A stretch of DNA of 64,000 bases from JADLHS01 sp020848635 (lineage in GTDB: Bacteria > Verrucomicrobiota > Verrucomicrobiia > Limisphaerales > JADLHS01). The notes under the pieces are model-generated. The model saw nothing but the letters and a program-made list of their open reading frames with translations. It was not told where the DNA came from and did no database searches. The stretch is from the NCBI GenBank assembly GCA_037044975.1, contig JBAOIL010000005.1, positions 124,001 to 188,000 of the forward strand. The letters run 5' to 3'. Below are positions 1-7,905 of this stretch, piece after piece (within the stretch, counting starts at the first letter, position 1; every line of letters begins with the position of its first letter). Position numbers and translations under genes: made by a program.

Positions 1-732
1 GTGGAAGACTGGCCGGCGTATTACCTTTTCGTGATGGGCGAGAATCGCTGGCGCAGCGAAAACGAATGGCCGCTCAAGCGCACGCAGTTCACCTCGTACT
101 ATCTGCACAGCGACGGCAAGGCCAACTCCCTCAATGGCGATGGCTCGCTCAGCACCGTCGCTCCCAGTCAGGAAAAGCCCGACGCGTTTACCTACGATGG
201 CGACGATCCCGCGCCAACCGTGGGCGGGAACAATCTCGTCGGTGCCGCCGCCGGGCCATACGACCAGACCAAGGTGGAGGCGCGCGAGGATGTGCTCGTT
301 TATTCAACCGCGCCGCTGGAACAGGACGTCGAAGTCACCGGCCCGGTGAAGATGATCCTCCACGCCGCTTCGAGTGCGCGCGACACGGATTTCACCGCCA
401 AGCTGGTGGACGTGCATCCGGACGGCAAGGCGTTCAACCTGTGCGACGGCATCATCCGCGCGCGCTACCGGCAGGACCTGGCGAAGGAAGCCCTGCTCGA
501 GCCGGGCAAGGCCGAGCAGTTCGAGATTGATCTGTGGGTGACCAGCAATCTCTTCAAGCGCGGCCATCGGATCCGGCTCGAAGTCTCCAGCAGCAACTTC
601 CCCCGCTTCGACCGCAATCCGAACAGCGGAAAACCGTTCGGCACCGATACGGAACTGCTGTCTGCGAAGCAAACCATCTTCCACAACGCCGAGCATCCGT
701 CGCACCTTGTGTTGCCGGTGATTCCGCGATGA
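1..732 (+). CDS. CocE/NonD-family hydrolase, C-terminal part (5' end outside window)
   Basis: The frame is open from the first base, so the GTG at position 1 is only an internal codon. The 243 residues visible match the C-terminal jelly-roll domain of the CocE/NonD and X-Pro dipeptidyl-peptidase hydrolases (family knowledge): a stretch around YDQTKVEAREDVLVYSTAPL, then VEVTGPVKMILHAASSARDTDF and GHRIRLEVSSSNFPRFDRNPN, which are typical of that beta-sandwich. The catalytic alpha/beta-hydrolase domain lies upstream of the window, so the substrate (ester, amide or peptide) cannot be judged. The gene ends in TGA and is followed within 10 bases by a large perfect inverted repeat. Confidence 0.85.
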   Translation: MEDWPAYYLFVMGENRWRSENEWPLKRTQFTSYYLHSDGKANSLNGDGSLSTVAPSQEKPDAFTYDGDDPAPTVGGNNLVGAAAGPYDQTKVEAREDVLVYSTAPLEQDVEVTGPVKMILHAASSARDTDFTAKLVDVHPDGKAFNLCDGIIRARYRQDLAKEALLEPGKAEQFEIDLWVTSNLFKRGHRIRLEVSSSNFPRFDRNPNSGKPFGTDTELLSAKQTIFHNAEHPSHLVLPVIPR

Positions 733-739
733 AGTGGCT

Positions 740-808
740 GGAGCGCGGACCGCTGAGTCCGCGTGAAGCGATGGCTTTGGAACGCGCGGACTCAGCGGTC
801 CGCGCTCC
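740..808. repeat. Perfect 24-bp inverted repeat with 21-nt spacer
   Basis: Bases 740-763 are the exact reverse complement of 785-808. The core GGACTCAGCGG recurs at 55973-55983, next to another gene start. It sits between the hydrolase stop and the oxidoreductase start. It could act as a hairpin or transcription barrier, but there is no T-run, so a dispersed palindromic repeat is the better description. Confidence 0.85.
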
Positions 809-862
809 GGTTGCCCGCAATTCATCATTCCCACGGCGGGGGATTTCTGGCTGAATTCCCCC

Positions 863-1957
863 ATGCAATCTATGAACAAGACCAAGGTGACCCTGCTCGG
901 CGCGGGCTTCATTGCCGACATCCACCTTGAGTCCTATCACCGTTTCGTGCCCGAGGCGGAGATCGTCGCGGTATACGCGCGCAACCCGCAAAAAGCGGAA
1001 GCCTTCGCCACCAAGCACAAGCTCGCCCGCTGGTTCACCGACCTCGAAAAAGCCATCACGGAGTCGGGCTGCGACGTGGTGGATGTCTGCCTCCCGAATT
1101 TCCTCCATCATCGCGCCGTGATGATCGCCGCCAAGGCCGGCAAACATGTCATCATCGAGAAACCGCTGAGTGTTACTTTGGAGGAGGCGGATGAAATGAT
1201 CGCCGCCTGCAAGGCCGCCAATCGAAAGTTGATGTATGCCGAGGAACTCTGCTTCGCACCGAAGTACGAGCGGGTGCGGCTGCTGGCCAACGAAGGCGCG
1301 TTCGGCAAAATCTACATGCTCAAGCAGGCGGAGAAACATAGCGGCCCGCACACGGACTGGTTCTACGACATCAATCAATCCGGCGGCGGCGTGATGATGG
1401 ACATGGGCTGCCATGCGCTGGCTTGGTTTCGCTGGATGCTCGGCGGGCGGCCTCGGGCTCTTAGCGTGCAGGCGCACATGCAGACCGGACTGCTCCACAA
1501 GGGTCGCACGCGTGGCGAGGAGAATTCTGTGGTGATTGTCGAGTTTGAGGGCGGAGCCATCGGTGTCGCGGAGGACAGTTGGGCCAAGCCCGGCGGCATG
1601 GACGACAGCATCGAAGTGTACGGCACGGGCGGAGTTTGTTACGCGGACCTGTTCCAGGGCAACGCCGCGCTCACCTTTAGCGAACAGGGCTATGGTTACG
1701 CGATGGAGAAGGCCGGCTCGACCAAGGGCTGGACCTTCACCATTTTCGAAGAGATGTTCAACCAAGGCTATCCGCAGGAGTTGAAACATTTTATCGAATG
1801 CGTGCGCGAAGACAAGCAACCGGTGGTGACGGGCGAGGACGGTCGCGCGGTGCTCGAGCTGATCTACGCCGCGTATCGCTCAGCAGGCACGGGGCAAAAG
1901 GTCAGGTTGCCGTTCCACGTCAAGGTGGCGAAACCGATTGATCTGTGGCTGGGGTGA
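863..1957 (+). CDS. Gfo/Idh/MocA-family oxidoreductase
   Basis: A 364-residue NAD(P)-dependent sugar dehydrogenase-like protein. The N-terminal Rossmann domain carries the dinucleotide-binding motif GAGFIADIH (residues about 11-19), and the family's conserved EKPLS motif follows at about residue 98, where the lysine is normally catalytic. The C-terminal half (about 135-340) is the alpha/beta substrate domain with a DMGCHALAWFRW segment. No signal peptide is visible, so it should be cytosolic. An ATG at 872 is an alternative start. The next gene, an amino-sugar phosphate deaminase, starts 57 bases downstream on the same strand, which suggests a shared role in sugar breakdown; the substrate itself cannot be read from sequence. 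Confidence 0.9.
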   Translation: MQSMNKTKVTLLGAGFIADIHLESYHRFVPEAEIVAVYARNPQKAEAFATKHKLARWFTDLEKAITESGCDVVDVCLPNFLHHRAVMIAAKAGKHVIIEKPLSVTLEEADEMIAACKAANRKLMYAEELCFAPKYERVRLLANEGAFGKIYMLKQAEKHSGPHTDWFYDINQSGGGVMMDMGCHALAWFRWMLGGRPRALSVQAHMQTGLLHKGRTRGEENSVVIVEFEGGAIGVAEDSWAKPGGMDDSIEVYGTGGVCYADLFQGNAALTFSEQGYGYAMEKAGSTKGWTFTIFEEMFNQGYPQELKHFIECVREDKQPVVTGEDGRAVLELIYAAYRSAGTGQKVRLPFHVKVAKPIDLWLG

Positions 1958-2014
1958 TGGAGTGCTGGCTGAAATGTGAGCTTTGGAATCCTTGAACCTT
2001 TGGTTTCCATTCCC

Positions 2015-2761
2015 ATGCAACTCAAGAAATTCGATTCTGAAATTACCTGGGCGGACCAAATCGCCAGCCGGTGGCGCGACCGCCTCCGCACCAACCCCTG
2101 CCTGCGAATGTGCCTCCCGGCGGGCCATACCCCGACGGGCGTTTTCAGCGCGATGGCCAAGTACGTCGCGGCCGGCCAGGTATCGTTTCGCGCGGCCGAA
2201 GTGTTCACGCTGGATGAATTTGGTGATCTGTCCCCTGATGACCCCGGGCGGTGTGTTCATCAACTTCGGCGCTGTCTGATCAATCAGGTTGACCTGCCCC
2301 TGGAACGATTTCACTTCCTCGACACCAAAGCGGAGAATCTGGCTGCGGAGTGCCACCGCTACGACCAGGCGATCGGGCGCGGCTTCGACCTGACGCTGCT
2401 CGGCGTGGGTCTGAACGGTCACCTCGGCATGAACGAACCAGGCACACCCGCCGACGCAACCACCCACCGTGTAAACCTGCACCCCACCACCGTGGCAGCG
2501 TCGCGTCGCTACCTGACTCACACCCAGACCCCAACGTGGGGAATAACCGTGGGCTTGAAACATCTGCTCGCTTCCAAAGAGGTCTGGCTGCTGGCCTGCG
2601 GGGCGGGCAAGGCGGAAATCGTCCAGCGCACCCTCAAGGGTGAAATCACCCCGGACGTTCCGGCGTCCCTGCTGCGTTCGCATCCGAACAGCCTCTTCTT
2701 CGTGGACGCGGCAGCGGCAGCGGGATTGCCTGCCGAATCGGCTGGAGCGGTTTCTTCTTAA
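2015..2761 (+). CDS. nagB: Glucosamine-6-phosphate deaminase (NagB-like)
   Basis: A 248-residue protein of the NagB/6-phosphogluconolactonase fold, which converts glucosamine-6-phosphate to fructose-6-phosphate and ammonia. Diagnostic motifs are LPAGHTPTGVF (phosphate loop, about residue 35), FTLDEF (catalytic Asp region) and GVGLNGHLGMNEPGT (about residue 128), which resembles the form with Asn before GH found in Bacillus-type NagB. I chose the ATG at 2015 because it puts the N-terminus where the family begins; an in-frame GTG at 1976 would add 13 residues. It closely follows a Gfo/Idh/MocA gene. Its TAA overlaps the stop codon of the convergent GH95-like gene by three bases inside the palindrome TTAA. 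The partner enzyme NagA is 39 kb away. Confidence 0.85.
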   Translation: MQLKKFDSEITWADQIASRWRDRLRTNPCLRMCLPAGHTPTGVFSAMAKYVAAGQVSFRAAEVFTLDEFGDLSPDDPGRCVHQLRRCLINQVDLPLERFHFLDTKAENLAAECHRYDQAIGRGFDLTLLGVGLNGHLGMNEPGTPADATTHRVNLHPTTVAASRRYLTHTQTPTWGITVGLKHLLASKEVWLLACGAGKAEIVQRTLKGEITPDVPASLLRSHPNSLFFVDAAAAAGLPAESAGAVSS

Positions 2762-5100
2762 CGCCTGATCGTTTCGACGGGCGGGGCCGCGTTGATTGGC
2801 GCAGCCGGGAGGCGCTCCGGCTTCGGCAGCGTGGCTTCGATCACCATGCCCCGCCGGGCGAACACCCGATAGTTGTCGCCATCGCGCCGGATTCCCTTGC
2901 TGTTCCAAGCTGGCGGGCGCCCGCCGAAATCATCCCGGATCAACAAGTCCCCGTCGCGCCCGGCCACGATGCGCAACCAGGTGGTCGCGTTGTTCTCGCG
3001 GCGGGCGGAGATCTTGTGCCCGCCCTCGGCGCGCAGGTCGGCAAACGCCACGTCATGCCAGCGCCACGGGACGGCGGGAAAGATCCGAACCACGCCCCGC
3101 CAACTCTGGAGGAGCATCTCCTGCACAGCGGCCGCCGCCAGCATGTTGCCTTCAAGGGTGAACGGCCGGTAGGTCATGCTGCTAAAACCAGACTTCGACT
3201 GGTCGCCGTTCGCATGAAAACCGTTCCGCAGCAGAAACGCCTGCACAAAGATGTCGAGATTTCGGACTGCCGCCTCGCCGTCGCCGGTGCGGGCGCGCAG
3301 CGCGGACATCCAGGTGAAGCTGTAGCCGCACCATTGCTTCGTGCCCAACTTGTCCCATTGATCCAGGCTGGCCCGGATGATCTGCCGTTCGCGGGCGCCG
3401 TCCTCAACGGTGATCAGGTCGAACGGATAAAGCCCCATCAAGTTCGAGAGATGCCGGTGGCTCTCGGCGAGGTCCTCGTTGGCGTCGAGTTTGAGCGCGC
3501 CATCCGCGTTTACATGCCAGTCACCCAACCCCCGCGCCGTGGCCCGCCAAGCTTGCGCCTCCCCGGGTTTCCCGCATGCGTCCGCCATCTCGCCGAGCGC
3601 GACGAATAACATTTTCAGGCAGGCCAGATCGTAATTGCTGTTGGGCTTCAGCCAGGCGCTCAACCGGTTGTCATGGATTTCGGGCGACGAGGACAGCGGC
3701 AAGACCAGCACGCCCTGCTCATCCGCTTTCAACAACCCCTGCAGGCAGATTCCCAGCTCGCGGCACCACGGATAAGCGCGCGTCTGGAGAAACCGCTCGT
3801 CGCTGGTGTAACGCCAGTGAAGATAGAACAGGTGCGCAATCCACGGCCCCATCGTCGGCGAGAGCGAGTATTGCCCCCAGCCGGTGAGCGGATCCCCGGC
3901 CAGGGACATGACCCCCGGCACGTTGGCGCCATCCGTGCCGTAGAAGTCCCGGGCGAAGCGGCGGTACGCGGGCAGCAGTTCCCAGTTGAAATCGAGAAAG
4001 CTGCTTCCCTCCTCAAAATGCCCCGCGCCCTGATAACCCATGTAGCTCATCTGGGTGTTGAGATCGTTGTGATAATCGCCCTTCCACGGCGGGAGGGATC
4101 CGGCATCCGCCGTCCATACCCCTTGCAGCGGCATCGGCGGCGACCCGCGCCGCGAGGTGGCGCCGTAGAAATAGCGGACCAGATAATAGTGCCGCTGGAT
4201 GTCCAACTCGGGAATGGTGACGGCCGATTGCGCCCAGAACTTCGCCCACCAGGCCGCGTGCGGCCTGAGCGCCGCGGCGTAACCCTGCCGAAGCGCCGCC
4301 GAAACCAGCCGCCGCGCCTCCCGCAAGACATCCTGGTCGGCGCTGGACGCGGTGACGGTGGCGGCCACCAAGGTCGCCTCGCCCGCGCGCCGGCTTTCAA
4401 CAAACACGCAGTACTTGAGCGGGCCGGCGGTGGCCTGAATAAACCAGTGGGCGCGGCCATCGCTTCCCATCCGCGCGGCGGGGTAGCCCAGCTTGGCCAC
4501 GGCATGACTGGAGGGGCCGGTGTCGCCGCCGCCCGACCCCGGCAGGCGCAGGCGAATCTCCTTTGGCTCCGGGCCGGTGATCCGGAGCAACGCGACCGGT
4601 TTCGTCGCGCTGAAGAACGCCTCGCATTGCTGACCGGAACCCAACTCCGCGCGACCTTCCGCCGTGGCGAGGTTCAATTCAAATCGCTCCACCGATTGGG
4701 TGGGATCGAGCAGGATCTCCAGCCGGCCGGCGGGAATCTTCGTCGGCGTGGGCTGGTTGTACGGCTCGTCAAAAAGCCGGCCGATTTCCTTTTGGTTCCG
4801 CTCGCGCGCCAGCTTCGCCATGTTCTGAAAGGTGAACCCCGGTTCGTGAATCTCCGGCGGCGTGCGCAGATCCCAGAGATCGCCGCGATCGAGGGAAAGC
4901 CGCAGCAGGTTGGTTTCGCCCCAGAGCAGGCCGCCGAGCAACCCGTTGCCCAACGGCACGGCTTCGTCCCAGGTGCGGATCGGGGCGGCGAGCTTCACGT
5001 TCAGCGATGCGTCGGGCAGGCTGACGGCGGTGGCTGACCCCGCGAATACCAGGCCGGCGAAGAGGATGCAGTGACTGGGGATGTGGAAATTCGTCTTCAT
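2758..5100 (-). CDS. Exported glycoside hydrolase, GH95-like
   Basis: A 780-residue exported protein. The start at 5100 gives a Sec signal peptide (MKTNF..., hydrophobic core FAGLVFAGSATA). The mature N-terminus has the GH95-type signature in which a conserved Trp is followed by EAVPLGNGLLGGLLWGE (about residues 44-62), then DRGDLWD. The middle and C-terminal parts fit the (alpha/alpha)6 barrel, with WTADAGSLPPWKGDYHNDLNTQMSYMGY (about 335) and, near the C-terminus, the usual tail segments GDQSKSGFSSMTYRPFTLEGN and EMLLQSW. GH95 members act on terminal alpha-L-fucose or alpha-L-galactose; which one applies here is not shown by sequence. It converges on nagB with overlapping stop codons. An upstream in-frame extension to 5178 lacks signal-peptide logic and was not used. 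Confidence 0.8.
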   Translation of the reverse strand: MKTNFHIPSHCILFAGLVFAGSATAVSLPDASLNVKLAAPIRTWDEAVPLGNGLLGGLLWGETNLLRLSLDRGDLWDLRTPPEIHEPGFTFQNMAKLARERNQKEIGRLFDEPYNQPTPTKIPAGRLEILLDPTQSVERFELNLATAEGRAELGSGQQCEAFFSATKPVALLRITGPEPKEIRLRLPGSGGGDTGPSSHAVAKLGYPAARMGSDGRAHWFIQATAGPLKYCVFVESRRAGEATLVAATVTASSADQDVLREARRLVSAALRQGYAAALRPHAAWWAKFWAQSAVTIPELDIQRHYYLVRYFYGATSRRGSPPMPLQGVWTADAGSLPPWKGDYHNDLNTQMSYMGYQGAGHFEEGSSFLDFNWELLPAYRRFARDFYGTDGANVPGVMSLAGDPLTGWGQYSLSPTMGPWIAHLFYLHWRYTSDERFLQTRAYPWCRELGICLQGLLKADEQGVLVLPLSSSPEIHDNRLSAWLKPNSNYDLACLKMLFVALGEMADACGKPGEAQAWRATARGLGDWHVNADGALKLDANEDLAESHRHLSNLMGLYPFDLITVEDGARERQIIRASLDQWDKLGTKQWCGYSFTWMSALRARTGDGEAAVRNLDIFVQAFLLRNGFHANGDQSKSGFSSMTYRPFTLEGNMLAAAAVQEMLLQSWRGVVRIFPAVPWRWHDVAFADLRAEGGHKISARRENNATTWLRIVAGRDGDLLIRDDFGGRPPAWNSKGIRRDGDNYRVFARRGMVIEATLPKPERLPAAPINAAPPVETIRR

Positions 5101-5507
5101 ACAATCAAAAGCAGTCGTTGGTGATGCGCCGTGATTCCTGTGAAACCAAACTCGTAAACGATGCGATGGTTGATGCATTGCAGAGGGGCTTCATGAAATT
5201 CCGCTTCCTCCTCAACGACCGACAACATCCGTAGTCACCATAAACCGTGGTCGCCACAGGTGCATAAAGCCTGACCCGCGGATTTCCAGCAAGGATTATT
5301 CGCGGGCCAAGCCCCTAACGAAAGCATCGCAGAGCTGCGGGTTGGCCCTGTACTCCTCCGTCCGCGCGGTCGCAACCGGCCACTTGAGCACGAGTTTTCG
5401 TCCACCCGGCATTGTGCGATCGAGGTCGGTGCAAGCTTACGCCCACCTCGGATCCGATTGGTGTTCCGTGATTGAATCTCGCCCCGCGCTTTGGCATCAA
5501 TGGGTTT
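5101..5507. other. Non-coding stretch between divergent exported-protein genes
   Basis: About 400 bases between the divergent GH95-like gene and the dimethylformamidase-like gene. It must hold both promoters, but I cannot point to convincing -35/-10 boxes. Its last 25 bases contain the shared leader motif described separately. Otherwise I see nothing coding. Confidence 0.5.
5483..5502 (+). promoter_or_regulatory. Shared 20-nt leader motif, copy 1
   Basis: The 20-mer CCCGCGCTTTGGCATCAATG ends exactly five bases before the ATG at 5508. An identical 20-mer lies at 7881-7900 with the same five-base spacing to the ATG at 7906. The identity plus spacing points to a common 5' leader or translation signal, or to a duplicated leader; its function is unknown. 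Confidence 0.6.
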
Positions 5508-7227
5508 ATGTTACATCCCATGCTGCTGGCCGCCCGTCGCAAAATCGTCTCCGGTCTTGCCCACGCGGGGCCGCATCCATGCACTTCGCTCCCGAATACT
5601 TTTCTTGGTCGGCCGTGTCGCTGCGTGCGCACCGGCGTGCGGTTGATCGGGAACGGCGCGCATAGAGTGACGCGCCCTACCTGCTCGTTTGCGGTCGCTA
5701 TTGGTCTGCTGTGTGTCGCCTTTCTCGGTTTGCCCAGCTCGGGTTTCACCGCCGCCCCGAAAAAACCCGCGGCGCGTACGGTCATCCGTGAGGAGAATGC
5801 GAAGGCCGGCGCGTTGGACTGGCAGTTGACCCGGGTGCGCGTGGATAAGAACGAGTTCCGTTCACCCTTGATTGAAGGCTACTGTTCCCGGCAAAGCGTG
5901 AAGGCGGGCGAGTCCATTGACGTCATGGTCTCGACCGATCCGCCGCGCGCCTTCAACCTGGAAGTCTTTCGCATGGGTTACTACGGCGGGCGGGGTGCGC
6001 GCTTGATGCAGCAACTAGGTCCGTTCACCGGCCAGACCCAGCCGACCCCAACGCCCGGCCGCGAAAAATCTTCACGAGTGCGCCTGGGAATCCGCAACCC
6101 GTTTGACGATTCCGAAGGACTGGGTCAGTGGCGTTTATCTCGGACGCTTGACGACGATCCCGAAGGGCGCGAACGAACCCTATTGGCAAAGTTACGTCGT
6201 GTTTATTGTGCGCGACGATCGGCCGGCGGACATTCTGTTTCAATGCTCGGACAATACCTGGCAGGCCTACAATCGGTGGCCCAACAACTTCTCGGTTTAT
6301 ACGGATCCCAAAGGCGGCCAGGGACCCTGGGCCGAAGTGAGCTTTGATCGGCCGTACGGTCGCGAATCCCAGTTCACCGGGGTGGTTAACGATCCGTTGA
6401 CGGTCGGTTCCGGCGAATTCCTGCCGCTGGAATTTCCGCTCGCGTACTGGCTCGAAGAGCACGGTTACGACGTGACCTACTGCGCGAACAGCGACCTGGT
6501 GACCCCGGATCGGGGTTTGAAATGCAAAGCCTTTATCAGCGTCGGGCACGATGAGTATTGGGACCTCCGGCAGTTTCGCAGTGTCGAGCGGATGCGGGAT
6601 GAAGGCGTGAACTTGTTGTTCCTCTCCGGCAACGCCGTTTGCTGGGTCACACCCCTGCGCGCCGGCGCGGATGGCCGGGAGAATCGCATCATGTTTCGCG
6701 GCGGGCCGTATGGGGCGACCAATAATTACGCCGTGGAACGCGAGCGCGACCACGGACCGTTTCCCGAACGCGGGCCGGATGAAGGATTTTTGATGGGCGT
6801 GCGCAACATTGAACCCGTCAATGGTGGTGGCGATTGGACCATCGTGAAACCCGGGCACTGGATCTTCGCGGGGACGGGCGTCAAGGCCGGGGATCGCATT
6901 CCGGGTTTGATCGGTTGGGAGTATCACGGCGATCCCGCCGCGATTCCCGGGCTGGAGATTGTGGGGGCGGGCACGGCGTGGGTCGGCGGTGATCGACCAC
7001 AAACGTGGGCGGCGACGATCTATCCCGGACCGAAGGGGAACTTTGTGTTCAACGCGTCGAGTATTTTTTGGGCGCAGGGTTTGAGTTCGCCGCCGGGCCA
7101 TACGTTGCCCTGGTCGCATTGGAGTCGCCCGCACGGCCCGGACCCGCGCGTGCAACGCATTACGGCGAACTTGCTGGATCAGGCGATTGGGGTTCGAAAT
7201 TTGGAAAGCAAAGGAGACGCTCGTTGA
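5508..7227 (+). pseudogene. N,N-dimethylformamidase beta-subunit-like exported protein, frameshifted
   Basis: Two frames together make one protein of about 570 residues. The first (from ATG 5508) contains an arginine-rich leader, a hydrophobic stretch near 5680-5745 and the family start, with IEGYCSRQSVKAGESIDV and FNLEVFRMGYYGGRGARL. The second, from about 6076, reads ECAWESATRLTIPKDWVSGV and continues through VGHDEYWD, FLSGNAVCW and the conserved C-terminus to TGA 7227. The break needs one base removed, and the A5 run at 6064-6068 is the likeliest site. The family resemblance is to the large-subunit C-terminal domain of N,N-dimethylformamidase, but many exported relatives have no known substrate. 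Either a real frameshift mutation or a sequencing indel. Confidence 0.8.
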
Positions 7228-7291
7228 AACCAATGAAAGCGATAGACAACAATTCGGTCGCTCAATCTCTCTGTTGAACGCTTAACACGCC

Positions 7292-7729
7292 ATGCTCACT
7301 TCCGAGGAACAGAAGATGACGTTGCTCGCACCATGCTTGCCGTTGCGCTTTCTTGTTCGTCCAGAGCGGCGGGCCAAGAAGCCGAGCGGCATGGAGGGTT
7401 TCTCGGAGTCCGCCTGCTTTCATCGTTTGTTCGACTTGTTTTGGACGTTCCGCGATGTGCCAGCCGTCGCGTTGCTAAGCGACGAGGAGCGGTCAGTGTT
7501 GGCGGAGTTCACGCGAGTGTTTGAGTCATTGGCTTGGCGAGTTATTACGGGCCATCCTCACATCAGCGAGTTGCCAGGTGACGACCTCTCCCCACTCCTT
7601 CCGAGTGGAGGGCGATTGTTGCAGATGCTGGAGGCACGGACGGCGGATTCTCGCCGCTTTGGGTGGTTGCGTCAGTTGTTCCGAGCTTTTAGAGTGAGCC
7701 ATACACTCGCGGCCGAACCAGAGCGCTGA
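7292..7729 (+). CDS. Hypothetical 145-residue protein
   Basis: An open frame with an ATG start between two exported-protein genes on the same strand. I do not recognise a family. The middle (SDEERSVLAEFTRVFESLAWRV) looks like an amphipathic helix, and no signal peptide or membrane segment is visible. Amino-acid composition is plausible for a real protein but the evidence is weak; it could be a chance frame in this GC-rich sequence. Confidence 0.35.
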   Translation: MLTSEEQKMTLLAPCLPLRFLVRPERRAKKPSGMEGFSESACFHRLFDLFWTFRDVPAVALLSDEERSVLAEFTRVFESLAWRVITGHPHISELPGDDLSPLLPSGGRLLQMLEARTADSRRFGWLRQLFRAFRVSHTLAAEPER

Positions 7730-7880
7730 GCTCAACATGTCGTGGGACGTGGGTTGAGATTTTTTCCCGGCGCAGGACGCGCACGATGATTTAATTCATT
7801 GTCGCGCACTGCGAGCTGGTCTTTCATTGCGGATCAATCTTTCACAGCGCTACCTCGGCTGACTTGGCATTGAGTTTTGT

Positions 7881-7900
7881 CCCGCGCTTTGGCATCAATG
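7881..7900 (+). promoter_or_regulatory. Shared 20-nt leader motif, copy 2
   Basis: Identical to 5483-5502 and again five bases upstream of the start codon (7906). The coding sequence after the ATG is also related between the two genes: both contain an Arg-Arg pair followed by a stretch encoding a Leu-Ala-x-Ala-Gly segment. Confidence 0.6.
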
Positions 7901-7905
7901 TCGGC

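Noticed and set aside
2396..2440. Asn in place of the catalytic Asp in the NGHLGMNEP motif of the NagB-like protein
   Set aside because: Bacillus-type NagB proteins also have Asn before GH at this site, so it is a normal variant and not evidence of inactivity.
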